Positions 34,611 through 43,627 of a stretch of 64,000 bases of DNA are shown one piece after another. The stretch spans positions 1 through 64,000 of the forward strand of contig NZ_JXQZ01000032.1 of assembly GCF_000878135.1 (NCBI RefSeq), read 5' to 3'. The stretch is from Frigoribacterium sp. MEB024 (GTDB lineage: Bacteria; Actinomycetota; Actinomycetes; Actinomycetales; Microbacteriaceae). Every line of letters begins with the position of its first letter. Position 1 is the first letter of the stretch. The position numbers were made by a program, and so were the translations under genes. Under the pieces are notes generated by a model. That model did not search any database and was not told the origin of the DNA. It was given only the letters and a program-made list of their open reading frames with translations.

Positions 34611-36182
34611 ATGGCAAAGACGCACAAGGGCCCGCAGACCCCCACCCCCGGCGGAACGACGACGACGGGCGGCGTCCGCGCCCGGCGCCGGATCGACCGC
34701 TCGCACTGGCTCTACATCGCGGTGATCGTGGCCGTCGCGGCCGGCATCGTCGTCGGCCTCACGGCACCCGAGGTCGCCGTGCAGCTGAAACCGATCGGCA
34801 CCGCCTTCGTGTCGCTCATCTCGATGATGATCGCGCCGGTGATCTTCTGCACGATCGTGCTCGGCGTCGGCTCCATCGCCAAGGCGGCGACCGTCGGCAA
34901 GGTGGGCGGGCTCGCGCTCGGCTACTTCATCGCGATGTCGACCTTCGCCCTGGCCATCGGCCTCGTGGTCGGCAACCTGATCCACCCGGGCGAGGGCCTG
35001 ATGATCGGCTCGACCGGATACGAGGCCCCCGCCGCCGAGGAGGCCGGTGGCACGGCAGGGTTCCTGCTCGGCATCATCCCCGAGACGCTCGTGTCGTCGC
35101 TGACCAGCGGCTCCATCCTGCAGACGCTGTTCGTGGCGCTGCTCGTCGGCTTCGCCCTGCAGCGCATGGGCGACCGCGGCACGACGATCCTCGAGGGGGT
35201 CCGCAACCTGCAGGTGCTGGTGTTCCGCATCCTCGCGATGATCATGTGGGTCGCCCCGATCGGTGCCTTCGGTGCCATCGCGGCGGTCGTCGGCGAGACG
35301 GGCGTCGCCGCCATCGTCGCGCTCGGCACCCTGATGGTCGCCTTCTACATCACCTGCATCCTGTTCGTCGCCGTCGTGCTCGGCACGATCCTCAAGCTCG
35401 TCACGGGCGTCAACATCTTCCGGGTGATGAAGTACCTCGGCCGCGAGTACCTGCTCATCGTCTCGACCTCGTCGAGCGAGGTCGCGCTGCCCCGGCTCAT
35501 CGCCAAGATGGAGCACCTCGGCGTCTCGAAGCCGGTCGTCGGCATCACCGTGCCCACCGGCTACTCGTTCAACCTCGACGGCACGGCGATCTACCTGACC
35601 ATGGCGTCGCTGTTCATCGCCAACGCCATGGGCACGCCGCTCAACGTCGGCGAGCAGGTCTCGCTGTTGCTGTTCATGATGATCGCCTCGAAGGGCGCCG
35701 CCGGCGTCACCGGAGCCGGCATCGCCACCCTGGCCGGAGGCCTGCAGGCACACCGCCCCGACCTGGTCGACGGCGTCGGCGTCATCGTCGGCATCGACCG
35801 GTTCATGTCCGAGGCGCGCGCCCTGACCAACTTCACGGGCAACGCCGTCGCGACGATCCTCGTCGGCACCTGGACGAAGCAGATCGACAAGGACCGCGTC
35901 GAGACCGTGCTGTCGGGCCGCGCGCCCTTCGACGAGGCGACCATGAACGCGGACGATCACGGCGCCTCCTCGGGCTCGGGCTCGGACACGAGCGCCGGCT
36001 CGGCCGACCCGGCCGCCGCGCGTCTGCTCGACGGCCGCACGGGTGGGCTGGGCTCGCTCGAGGGCACCTCGCCCGACCGCATCTCGACCGGCTCGCTGCA
36101 CGCCATGGTCGGCACCGACGGGCGCCGCGCCGACGAGCACCTCGCCGACGCCGCCGCGGACGACGAGCCCCGTCGGGGTTAG
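34611..36182 (+). CDS. dctA: C4-dicarboxylate/cation symporter DctA
   Basis: ATG 34611 follows GAGGAAG by seven bases. The 523-residue protein belongs to the DAACS (glutamate transporter fold) family: SLISMMIAPVIFCTIVLGVG, the serine-rich STSSSEVALPRLI hairpin, TGYSFNLDGTAIYLT and the GVTGAGIATL and IDRFMSEARALTNFTGN stretches that line the substrate site. It has eight membrane helices plus two re-entrant loops. The Ser/Gly/Asp-rich C-terminal tail is longer than in E. coli DctA. It imports succinate, fumarate and malate with cations. The divergent CitAB-type kinase/regulator pair is its likely controller. Confidence 0.88.
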   Translation: MAKTHKGPQTPTPGGTTTTGGVRARRRIDRSHWLYIAVIVAVAAGIVVGLTAPEVAVQLKPIGTAFVSLISMMIAPVIFCTIVLGVGSIAKAATVGKVGGLALGYFIAMSTFALAIGLVVGNLIHPGEGLMIGSTGYEAPAAEEAGGTAGFLLGIIPETLVSSLTSGSILQTLFVALLVGFALQRMGDRGTTILEGVRNLQVLVFRILAMIMWVAPIGAFGAIAAVVGETGVAAIVALGTLMVAFYITCILFVAVVLGTILKLVTGVNIFRVMKYLGREYLLIVSTSSSEVALPRLIAKMEHLGVSKPVVGITVPTGYSFNLDGTAIYLTMASLFIANAMGTPLNVGEQVSLLLFMMIASKGAAGVTGAGIATLAGGLQAHRPDLVDGVGVIVGIDRFMSEARALTNFTGNAVATILVGTWTKQIDKDRVETVLSGRAPFDEATMNADDHGASSGSGSDTSAGSADPAAARLLDGRTGGLGSLEGTSPDRISTGSLHAMVGTDGRRADEHLADAAADDEPRRG

Positions 36183-36200
36183 CACCTCCGTCGGACCCCA

Positions 36201-36248
36201 GGAAGTCGCCGAGACCCCCGTACGCGTGTGGGGGTCTCGGCGACTTCC
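36201..36248 (+). terminator. 19-bp perfect hairpin after dctA
   Basis: GGAAGTCGCCGAGACCCCC (36201-36219) is exactly complementary to 36230-36248, around a 10-base loop containing ACGCGT, 18 bases after the dctA stop. Confidence 0.8.
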
Positions 36249-36387
36249 GAGGGTCTCGCCGCCCGCCCACCGACCCGCGGCGGGTGCAGCGTGCAACATC
36301 CGCGTCGGAGGCGTACCGTCGCACCCGATGTGCGGTCACGCCCCACGGTCAGAGCCGACCGACCGGGCCCCGCAGGACGGAGCCACC

Positions 36388-37389
36388 ATGCTCGCCGGAC
36401 GCCTCGACGTCAGCACCCGCCACTTCTCGGTCACCGAGGTGCCCACTCCCGACGCCGGCCCGGGGCAGGTGCGCATCGCCGTCGCCGCCGCCGGCGTGTG
36501 CCTCAGCGACGTGCACCTGATCCAGGGCTCGCTCACGCCGCTCAACCTGCCCGGTGACACCGTCACCCTCGGCCACGAGGTCGCGGGCACCGTCGACCAG
36601 GTGGGCGAGGGCGTCACGCACGTCGCCGTCGGTGACCGTGTGCTGTTGCAGGCCGGTGAGGAGCGCGACGGACAGGTCTTCACCCGCGGCGTCGACTACG
36701 ACGGCGGCTGGGCCGAGTTCGCCGTGGCCCGCGCCGACACGGTCGTGCCGATCCCCGACTCCCTGCCGTTCGAGCAGGCCTGCTTCATCCCGGACGCGGT
36801 GTCGACACCGTGGGCGGCGCTCACCACGACGGCCGACACCCGGCCCGGCACCGCGGTCGGCGTCTGGGGCATCGGCGGACTCGGTGCCCACGCCGTGCAG
36901 TTGCTCGCCCTGCTCGGGGCCGCACCGATCATCGCGGTCGACCCCTTGCCGGGGGCCCGGGACCGGGCCCTCGACTTCGGTGCCGACCTCGCGCTCGATC
37001 CCGCCGACCCGGACTTCGCCACGGCGCTCGGCCGCGCGACCGGTGGCCGAGGGCTCGCCCGGGCCTTCGACTTCGCGGGCGTGCCCGCCGTGCGCGAGCA
37101 GGCGATCGCCTGCCTCGGCTACCGGGGACGGTTGACGCTCGTCGGCCTGTCGGACCAGCCGATCACGATCACGGACGGCACGAAGTTCAGCTTCCTGCAG
37201 CAGCAGGTCCTCGGCCACTACGGTTCCGAGCCCGCCGATGTCACCACGCTCGTCGCGCTGGCGGCCCGGGGGAGGCTCGACTTCGCGAAGTCGGTCAGCG
37301 CGACCGTGCCGCTGGCCGAGGCCGAGCGGGCGGTTCAGATGCTCGAGCGCAAGGAAGGCGACCCGATCCGGATCGTGCTGGTCCCGTGA
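36388..37389 (+). CDS. Zinc-type alcohol dehydrogenase (MDR superfamily)
   Basis: The 333-residue protein has the MDR layout: catalytic domain with CLSDVH (zinc-ligand Cys about residue 38) and GHEVAGTVDQVGEGV, then a Rossmann fold with VWGIGGLGAHAVQLLALLG. The four-cysteine structural zinc lobe is absent; that loop is short (LLQAGEERDGQVF). GGACGGAG precedes ATG 36388. The stop overlaps the monooxygenase start as GTGA, so the two form an operon. An alcohol to ketone oxidation here would supply the kind of substrate that a Baeyer-Villiger enzyme uses. Confidence 0.85.
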   Translation: MLAGRLDVSTRHFSVTEVPTPDAGPGQVRIAVAAAGVCLSDVHLIQGSLTPLNLPGDTVTLGHEVAGTVDQVGEGVTHVAVGDRVLLQAGEERDGQVFTRGVDYDGGWAEFAVARADTVVPIPDSLPFEQACFIPDAVSTPWAALTTTADTRPGTAVGVWGIGGLGAHAVQLLALLGAAPIIAVDPLPGARDRALDFGADLALDPADPDFATALGRATGGRGLARAFDFAGVPAVREQAIACLGYRGRLTLVGLSDQPITITDGTKFSFLQQQVLGHYGSEPADVTTLVALAARGRLDFAKSVSATVPLAEAERAVQMLERKEGDPIRIVLVP

Positions 37390-39026
37390 GCGACGCGACC
37401 CGCGCCTCCTCGGCTCCGCACGAGGGCGACGACCGCCCCGCGGGGGTCCACGACCGCCCTGCCGGCGCCAACGACCGCCCCGCCGGGGGAGACGTCGAGC
37501 ACGTCGACCTGCTCGTCGTCGGCGCCGGCCTGTCCGGAGTCGGCGTGGCGGCCCGGCTCCGCCGCGACTTCCCCGGTCGCAGCCTGGCCGTCGTCGAGGC
37601 ACGTGCGGCGATCGGCGGCACCTGGGACCTCTTCCGGTACCCGGGCGTCCGCTCGGACAGCGACATGTTCACCCTCGGCTACGGGTTCCGGCCCTGGCGG
37701 GACGCCCGTGCGATCGCCCCGGGTGCGGCGATCCGGGACTACGTCCGCGACACGGCCGACGAGACGGGCATCACGGGGCTGATCCGGTTCGGGCACCGGG
37801 TCGTCGCCGCCGACTGGTCGTCGGCCGACGCCCGGTGGACCGTGACGATCGAGGTCGCGAGCTCGCCCGGGCCGGGCGGGTCGCCCGCCGCCACCGACGC
37901 GTCAAGCGAAGGAGGCGCGGGTGCCACCCCGGCGACGCGTCGCGTCACGATCACGTGCGCGTTCTTGTTCGTCTGCTCGGGCTACTACCGCTACGACGAG
38001 GGCTGGTCACCCGCGTTCCCGGGGCAGGACTCGTTCGCCGGACGCGTCGTGCACCCCCAGCACTGGCCCGAGGACCTCGACGTGAGCGGGAAGCGCGTCG
38101 TCGTGATCGGATCGGGGGCGACGGCGGTGACCCTGGTGCCCGCCCTCGCCGAGAGCGCCGAGCAGGTCACCATGCTGCAGCGCTCGCCGACCTACGTGCT
38201 GTCGCTTCCCTCGCGTCGGAAGGAGCCCCGCGCATGGCGTCGGCTGCTGCCGCGGGCCGTCGACGACCGGCTGATCAGGTGGCGCAGCATCGGCATGGCG
38301 CTGCTCAGCTTCCAGACGAGCCGGCGTTCGCCCCAGAAGATGAAGGCGTTCCTCCGGGCGCAGGTGGCCCGGCGCCTGCCGGACGACTTCGACGTCGACC
38401 GGCACTTCCAGCCGAGCTACGACCCGTGGGACCAGCGCCTCTGCATCACTCCGGACGGCGCCCTGTTCCGGGCGCTGCGCTCGCGGTCGGCGTCGATCGT
38501 GACCGACGACATCGACTCGTTCACGCCGGGTGGCGTCCGGGTCGCGGGCCGCGACGGCCAGCGGGCGCACGAGCTGCCCGCGGACGTCGTCGTCACGGCG
38601 ACCGGGCTCAACCTGCTGCTGTTCGGCGGCATGCGGATGTCGGTCGACGGAGTGGAGATCGACCCGGCGACCCGTCTGACCTACAAGGGGTTCATGCTCT
38701 CGGGGGTGCCGAACCTGGCCTTCGCGATCGGGTACACCAACGCCTCGTGGACGCTGAAGATCGACCTCGTCGTGCACTACGTCGCCCGGATGCTCCGTCA
38801 CGCCGATCGTCACGGGTACCGATCGGCCGTGCCGGTCGCGCCGGAGCGGCCGGGGCCGACGAGCCCGCTGATCGACCTGACGAGCGGCTACGTGTCGCGC
38901 GGGGTGCACCTGATGCCCCGGCAGGGAGCGCGGTCACCGTGGCGGATGCACCAGAACTACCCGCGCGACGTCTGGCTGATGCGGCACAGCACGCTGACCC
39001 GGGACGGCATGCGGTTCGAGCGCTGA
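37386..39026 (+). CDS. Flavin monooxygenase, Baeyer-Villiger type
   Basis: The 546-residue protein has an FAD-binding motif (VVGAGLSGVGVAARL, about residues 42-56), the Baeyer-Villiger fingerprint FAGRVVHPQHWP, and a second, NADPH-binding, Rossmann motif (VVVIGSGATAVTL). GTWDLFRYPGVRSDSDMFTLGY is typical of this class. It inserts oxygen next to a ketone to form an ester or lactone. The N-terminus carries a TRASSAP peptide from the dispersed repeat and three heptad repeats ending DRPAG(V/A/G) from a 21-base tandem repeat (37428-37490), which look dispensable. Operon with the alcohol dehydrogenase. Confidence 0.85.
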   Translation: MSDATRASSAPHEGDDRPAGVHDRPAGANDRPAGGDVEHVDLLVVGAGLSGVGVAARLRRDFPGRSLAVVEARAAIGGTWDLFRYPGVRSDSDMFTLGYGFRPWRDARAIAPGAAIRDYVRDTADETGITGLIRFGHRVVAADWSSADARWTVTIEVASSPGPGGSPAATDASSEGGAGATPATRRVTITCAFLFVCSGYYRYDEGWSPAFPGQDSFAGRVVHPQHWPEDLDVSGKRVVVIGSGATAVTLVPALAESAEQVTMLQRSPTYVLSLPSRRKEPRAWRRLLPRAVDDRLIRWRSIGMALLSFQTSRRSPQKMKAFLRAQVARRLPDDFDVDRHFQPSYDPWDQRLCITPDGALFRALRSRSASIVTDDIDSFTPGGVRVAGRDGQRAHELPADVVVTATGLNLLLFGGMRMSVDGVEIDPATRLTYKGFMLSGVPNLAFAIGYTNASWTLKIDLVVHYVARMLRHADRHGYRSAVPVAPERPGPTSPLIDLTSGYVSRGVHLMPRQGARSPWRMHQNYPRDVWLMRHSTLTRDGMRFER

Positions 39027-39078
39027 GCGAGCCCCGCCGGTCTCGGGTCGGACGACGCGGTGGCCCGCCGTGGACGAC

Positions 39079-41202
39079 TCAGCCGACCACCGCGAGGGCG
39101 AAGGGCAGCACGGCGGGGGCCCCGGCGCGGCGCAGTTCGCGTCCGGCCACCGTGATCGTCCAGCGGCTGTCGACCAGGTCGTCGACGAGCAGCACCGGCC
39201 CGGACACCTCGGAGAGGGCCGTGGCCAGCTCGGGGCCGACCTGGAAGGACTGCCAGACGTCGGCCAGGCGGTAGACGCTGTTGCCGCCCTGGCCGCGGCC
39301 GGCCGAGGGGCGGGCGCTGCCGAGCGTGCCGAGCAGCGGCAGTCGCCCGACGGTGCTGATCGCCTCGGCGAGCGACCCGACGAGTTGCGGCCGCGACGTG
39401 GACGGCATCGCGACGACGCCCACGGGCCGTTCGGCCCACGGCCACTCCTTCAGGACGCGCACGACCCCGTCGAGCAGGTGCTTCGACAGGGGGGCGTCGG
39501 GGGCGTTCGCCGCGAAGACCTCGCGCAGCGTGTTGCCCCATCCGAGGTCGGTCAGTCGGGCGAGCGCCCGACCCGGCTCGACCCGTTCGCCCTCGGGGAT
39601 CTTGCCCTTGACGGACACTCCGGCCCGGTCGGCCCCCGTGGGCCACTGGGCCCGGGGGTCGATCTCGACGCCGACCCGGTCGAGGGTGCTCGCTGCCGAG
39701 GTCGCCGCCTCGCCGGCGATGTCGGTCGGGTACCAGGTGCCCGCGCAGACGTCGCACCGCCCGCAGGGCTCGGCGGCCGGGTCGTCGAGGTCGACCTGCA
39801 GCATCTGCATGCGACAGGTCTCGCCGCGCTCGAACGCGAGCATGGACTCCTGCTCGGCGACCCGGGCCGCGGCGATGCGGTCGTAGCGTTCGGCGTCGTA
39901 GACCCAGGGCTCGCCCGTGCTGACCCAGCCGCCCTGCACCCGGCGGACGGCACCGTCGACGTCGAGCACCTTGAGCATGAGCTCGAGGGGGGTGCGCTTG
40001 ACGTCGACCCGCGCCTCGAGGGCGGGCGTCGACAGTGGCGTCTCGCCCAGCTCGGCCAGCACGGCCGCCGCCCGCGCCTCGGACGGCATCGAGGCCGTGG
40101 CGAAGTACTGCCAGATCTCGGCGTCCTCGGTGCCGGGCAGCAGCAGCACGTCGGCGTTGTCGGTGGCGCGACCCGCGCGGCCGATCTGCTGGTAGTACGC
40201 GACGGGCGACGACGGCGCACCGAGGTGGATCACGAAGCCGAGGTCGGGTTTGTCGAAGCCCATGCCGAGGGCGCTCGTGGCGACCAGGGCCTTGAGGTCG
40301 TTGCCCTTGAGGCGCTGTTCGAGCTGTTCGCGTTCTTCGGGGTCGGTGCGGCCCGAGTACGACTGCACGTCGTGACCGGCCTCACGGAGCAGCCGGGCGG
40401 TGTCGTCGGCCGCCGAGATGGTGAGCGTGTAGATGATGCCGCTGCCGGGCAGGTCGGCGAGGTGGCTGAGCAGCCAGCCGAGTCGGTCGCGCGAGGTCGG
40501 CAGCTGCAACACCCCGAGACGCAGGGAGGCGCGCGCCAGCGACCCCCGGATCGTCAGCACCTCGTCGCCCGGCCCCACGGCGAGTTGCTCGGCGACGTCG
40601 GCCACGACGCGGGCGTTGGCCGTGGCGGTGGTGGCGAGGACGGGGACGCCCGCGGGCAGGGTGCGGATGAGGTCGGCGAGGCGACGGTAGTCGGGTCGGA
40701 AGTCGTGGCCCCAGTCGGAGATGCAGTGCGCCTCGTCGACGACGAGCATGCCGAGCCGGGCGATGAGGACGGGCAGCTGCTCGTCGCGGAAGCGCGGGTT
40801 GTTGAGTCGTTCGGGGGAGACGAGCAGCACGTCGATCTCGTCGTCGACGAGTTGCTGCTGGACGTCGGACCACTCGTGGGCGTTCGCCGAGTTGACCGCG
40901 ACGGCCCGCACCCCGGCCCGGGCGGCGGCGGCCACCTGGTCGCGCATCAGGGCGAGCAGGGGGGAGACGAGCAGCGTCGGGCCGGTGCCGCGTCGACGCA
41001 GCAGCAGGGTGGCGATGAAGTACACCGCGGACTTGCCCCAGCCGGTGCGCTGGACGACGAGGGCCCGGCGACGGTCGGCGACGAGGGCCCGGATGGCCTC
41101 GAGCTGTCCGTCGTGGAAGACGGCGTCGTCGCGCCCGGTGAGCGCCCGCAGCAGGTCGAGTGCCTCGGCGTCGATGTCGGTCGCGGTGCTCGTCGGTGTC
41201 AT
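39079..41202 (-). CDS. RecQ-family helicase fused to a phosphoribosyltransferase-like domain
   Basis: The 707-residue protein starts with RecQ helicase motifs: QLEAIRAL, VVQRTGWGKS (Walker A about residues 50-60), VVDEAHCISDWGHDFRPDYRRL, TTATAN, and GMGFDKPDLGFVIHLGAPSS with YYQQIGRAGR. A zinc-binding region (CRMQMLQVDL then CGRCDVC) follows near residue 470. The last 200 residues hold a phosphoribosyltransferase-like domain ending with GPVLLVDDLVDSRWTI, the PRPP-binding loop pattern seen in ComF and PRTases. The winged-helix and HRDC domains of classical RecQ are not evident. ATG 41202 follows GAGCAT by six bases. Acts in DNA repair; the role of the C-terminal domain is unknown. Confidence 0.85.
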   Translation of the reverse strand: MTPTSTATDIDAEALDLLRALTGRDDAVFHDGQLEAIRALVADRRRALVVQRTGWGKSAVYFIATLLLRRRGTGPTLLVSPLLALMRDQVAAAARAGVRAVAVNSANAHEWSDVQQQLVDDEIDVLLVSPERLNNPRFRDEQLPVLIARLGMLVVDEAHCISDWGHDFRPDYRRLADLIRTLPAGVPVLATTATANARVVADVAEQLAVGPGDEVLTIRGSLARASLRLGVLQLPTSRDRLGWLLSHLADLPGSGIIYTLTISAADDTARLLREAGHDVQSYSGRTDPEEREQLEQRLKGNDLKALVATSALGMGFDKPDLGFVIHLGAPSSPVAYYQQIGRAGRATDNADVLLLPGTEDAEIWQYFATASMPSEARAAAVLAELGETPLSTPALEARVDVKRTPLELMLKVLDVDGAVRRVQGGWVSTGEPWVYDAERYDRIAAARVAEQESMLAFERGETCRMQMLQVDLDDPAAEPCGRCDVCAGTWYPTDIAGEAATSAASTLDRVGVEIDPRAQWPTGADRAGVSVKGKIPEGERVEPGRALARLTDLGWGNTLREVFAANAPDAPLSKHLLDGVVRVLKEWPWAERPVGVVAMPSTSRPQLVGSLAEAISTVGRLPLLGTLGSARPSAGRGQGGNSVYRLADVWQSFQVGPELATALSEVSGPVLLVDDLVDSRWTITVAGRELRRAGAPAVLPFALAVVG

Positions 41203-41305
41203 GGACCCATGCTCGCAGAGGCCACCGTCACCCGCCGGACGGACGAAGGGCGCGACCGCCCGTCACCGGGTGGTCGCGCCCCGGGGACGAGACGAGGGAG
41301 GTGGG

Positions 41306-41827
41306 TCAGCCCGCCGAGGAGTCCGAGCCCGGCTCGGCCGGGGGAGTGGCACGCTTGCCCAGTTCGACCGCGACGAACGAGGCGACGACGCCGGCGACGA
41401 GCGCGAAGACCGTTCCGCCGGCGCCCCACGACTTCTTGCCGAACAGCTGGTCGACCGACGGGCCGCCGGGGCCGGAGGCCAGGGCTGCGGCCGCGGCGAT
41501 CAGGACGGCGTTGTACTCGTAGCCACCCTCGGTCACCCACGGGCCCTTGGCGAGGTGGACCTTGCGGACGGCCGTGACCATCGTGCCGACGATGCCGGCG
41601 GCGGCGAGCGGGGTCGCCGCGCCCAGGGCGAGGGCGGCGCCGCCGGCGGTCTCGGTGACGGCGACGAGACGGGCGTTGCGGGCGGCGGGGTGCATGCCCG
41701 TGCCGGCCATCATCTGCTCGGTGCCGGCCAGGCCCGGGCCGTCGAAGGCGCCGGTCAGCTTCTGGAGTCCGTGGCCGACGAAGAAGCCGCCGACGGTCAG
41801 GCGGAGGAGGGTGGATGCGAGGCTCAT
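41306..41827 (-). CDS. DoxX-family membrane protein
   Basis: The 173-residue protein has four hydrophobic segments and the DoxX family opening LLRLTVGGFFVGHGLQKL, with GTEQMMAGTGMHPA and AVTETAGGAALALGAATPLAA. DoxX proteins are small membrane subunits linked to redox or respiratory complexes, often with unknown role. ATG 41827 follows TAGGAA by exactly six bases, suggesting a leaderless message. The C-terminus (TPPAEPGSDSSAG) is soluble. Confidence 0.85.
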   Translation of the reverse strand: MSLASTLLRLTVGGFFVGHGLQKLTGAFDGPGLAGTEQMMAGTGMHPAARNARLVAVTETAGGAALALGAATPLAAAGIVGTMVTAVRKVHLAKGPWVTEGGYEYNAVLIAAAAALASGPGGPSVDQLFGKKSWGAGGTVFALVAGVVASFVAVELGKRATPPAEPGSDSSAG

Positions 41828-41906
41828 GCACCGTTCCTACCCGGTGTGGGCCGTCGCCGTCCGCGGAGGAGCGCGTCCGGTCCGCCGCCCGTGTCAGGAT
41901 CGGGGG

Positions 41907-42938
41907 ATGCGCGCCGTCCAGTACGACCAGTTCGGGTCGATTCCGACCATCGTCGACCTCGCGGTACCAGTGCCGCCCGCCCACGGCGTCGTGGTCCGCG
42001 TCGCGGCCACCGGGGTGTGCCGGAGCGACTGGCACGCCTGGAAGGGCCACGACGACTCGGTGCGCCTTCCCCACGTGCCGGGCCACGAGTTCGCGGGCGT
42101 GGTGACGGCGGTGGGCGCCGACGTCACCCGGGTCGTCGTCGGCACCCGCGTGACCGCCCCGTTCGTCTTCGCCTGTGGCACGTGCGACGAGTGCCGTGCC
42201 GGTGCCACCCAGGTGTGCTCCCGTCAGCAGCAGCCCGGGTTCACCCTTCCCGGCTCATACGCCGAGTCGCTGGTCGTCCCGCACGCCGACGTGAACGTCA
42301 TCGCCCTGCCGGACGAGGTCGGCTTCGTCGAGGCGGCGGCGCTCGGCTGCCGCTTCGGCACGGCGTACCACGCCCTGCACGCCCGGGCCCGCGTGCGGGC
42401 GGGTGAGTGGGTCGCCGTCTTCGGCTGCGGCGGAGTGGGGCTCTCGGCGGTCGCCGTGGCGGTGGCCGCCGGTGCTCGCGTCGTCGCGTCGGACATCTCG
42501 CCCGCCGCCCTCGAACGGGCCGCCGACCTGGGTGCCGAGGTCGTCCCGATGGACGACCTCGCCGTCGAGCGGGTCCGAGCCCTCACCGGAGGAGGTGCCG
42601 ACGTCGCCCTCGACGCGTTCGGCAGTCGGGTGACGTCCGCGGCGTCCGTCGCGTCCCTCCGTCCGCGGGGTCGACACGTCCAGGTGGGCCTGCTGCTCGA
42701 CGACGAGGCCGCCCCGGTGATCGCGATGGGCCGGGTGATCGCCGACGAGCTCGAGTTGCTGGGCAGTCACGGCATCTCGGTCGGCGAGTACGCCGCGATG
42801 CTCGACGACGTCGTCGCGGGCCGACTGCGTCCGCAGGAGTCCATCGGCCGGACGATCGCCTTCGACGACCTGCCCGACGCCTTGGCCGCCATGGACCGAC
42901 CGGCGGTCACGGCCGGCATGACGGTGGCCGTGTTCTGA
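41907..42938 (+). CDS. Zinc-dependent alcohol dehydrogenase with structural zinc site
   Basis: The 343-residue protein has the catalytic zinc region CRSDWHAWKGH and GHEFAG, a full structural zinc lobe CGTCDECRAGATQVC, and a Rossmann motif VFGCGGVGLSAVAVA. It differs from the dehydrogenase at 36388 by having this lobe. ATG 41907 follows CAGGAT with six bases between, so it may be leaderless. It stands alone; substrate unknown. Confidence 0.87.
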   Translation: MRAVQYDQFGSIPTIVDLAVPVPPAHGVVVRVAATGVCRSDWHAWKGHDDSVRLPHVPGHEFAGVVTAVGADVTRVVVGTRVTAPFVFACGTCDECRAGATQVCSRQQQPGFTLPGSYAESLVVPHADVNVIALPDEVGFVEAAALGCRFGTAYHALHARARVRAGEWVAVFGCGGVGLSAVAVAVAAGARVVASDISPAALERAADLGAEVVPMDDLAVERVRALTGGGADVALDAFGSRVTSAASVASLRPRGRHVQVGLLLDDEAAPVIAMGRVIADELELLGSHGISVGEYAAMLDDVVAGRLRPQESIGRTIAFDDLPDALAAMDRPAVTAGMTVAVF

Positions 42939-42944
42939 CCCGAC

Positions 42945-43136
42945 CTACCTCGGTCGTCGAAGGTTGGTGATGCTCAGCCAGATCAGGCAGAGCATGCCGA
43001 TCAGCGTGAAGTACGAGCCCGACTTCCCGGGATCGAGGACGATCAGGACGATCGAGGCCGCCGCGAGCGTCACGGCGACGGCGAGGAGGACGGACCAGGT
43101 CGTGCGACCCGTCGTGGGCGGGGGGTTCGACGTCAT
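42945..43136 (-). CDS. Small two-helix membrane protein
   Basis: From ATG 43136 the protein has 63 residues with two hydrophobic segments (WSVLLAVAVTLAAASIVLIVL and YFTLIGMLCLIWLSI). An in-frame ATG at 43151 would add five residues; GGAGGG sits directly before it and is too close to act well. It is convergent with the dehydrogenase gene, seven bases away, and divergent from the cupin gene. No family recognised. Confidence 0.55.
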   Translation of the reverse strand: MTSNPPPTTGRTTWSVLLAVAVTLAAASIVLIVLDPGKSGSYFTLIGMLCLIWLSITNLRRPR

Positions 43137-43196
43137 GCTCCATGCTGTCATCCCTCCACGGCGTCCGCGACGTGTCCGACACGGGAGGATGGCTCC

Positions 43197-43580
43197 ATGA
43201 CTGCACTCCTGGGAATCGACGTCGCGGCCGAACTCCGACAGGTGACCGAGCACTGGACGCCGCGGGTCGTCGGGCGGGTGAACGACCAGTACGTGAAGGT
43301 CGCGAAGCTGCTCGGCGAGCTCGTCTGGCACGCGCACGACGCCGAGGACGAGATGTTCCTCGTCGTCTCGGGCACCTTGCGCATCCAGCTCCCCGACGAC
43401 CACGAGGTGGTGCTCACCCCCGGGCAGTTCCACGTCGTGCCGCGGGGGGTGCCGCACAACCCCGTGGCCGACGACGAGGTCGAGATCGTGCTGATCGAGA
43501 CCACCACGACGGCCCACACCGGTGACGTCGTCGTCGACCGCACCGTGCCCCTCGACCGTCAGGTCGGCGACTTCCGCTGA
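43197..43580 (+). CDS. Cupin-domain protein
   Basis: The 127-residue protein is one cupin barrel: ELVWHAHDAEDEMFLVVSGTLRIQL carries motif 1 (HxH and E), and GQFHVVPRGVPHNPVADD carries motif 2 (final His). This is a full metal-binding set. GGGAGG upstream supports ATG 43197. Many such proteins are small isomerases or oxygenases acting on sugars or phenolics; none can be singled out. Confidence 0.8.
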   Translation: MTALLGIDVAAELRQVTEHWTPRVVGRVNDQYVKVAKLLGELVWHAHDAEDEMFLVVSGTLRIQLPDDHEVVLTPGQFHVVPRGVPHNPVADDEVEIVLIETTTTAHTGDVVVDRTVPLDRQVGDFR

Positions 43581-43589
43581 CGACGACGC

Positions 43590-43617
43590 CCGGGAGGCGC
43601 GGGGCGCGTTCCCGGGG
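43590..43617. terminator. Hairpin containing a dispersed-repeat copy
   Basis: CCCGGGA (43590-43596) pairs with TCCCGGG (43611-43617) between the convergent cupin and esterase genes; the loop is a GGAGGCGCGG copy. Confidence 0.5.
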
Positions 43618-43627
43618 GCCGGGCAGG

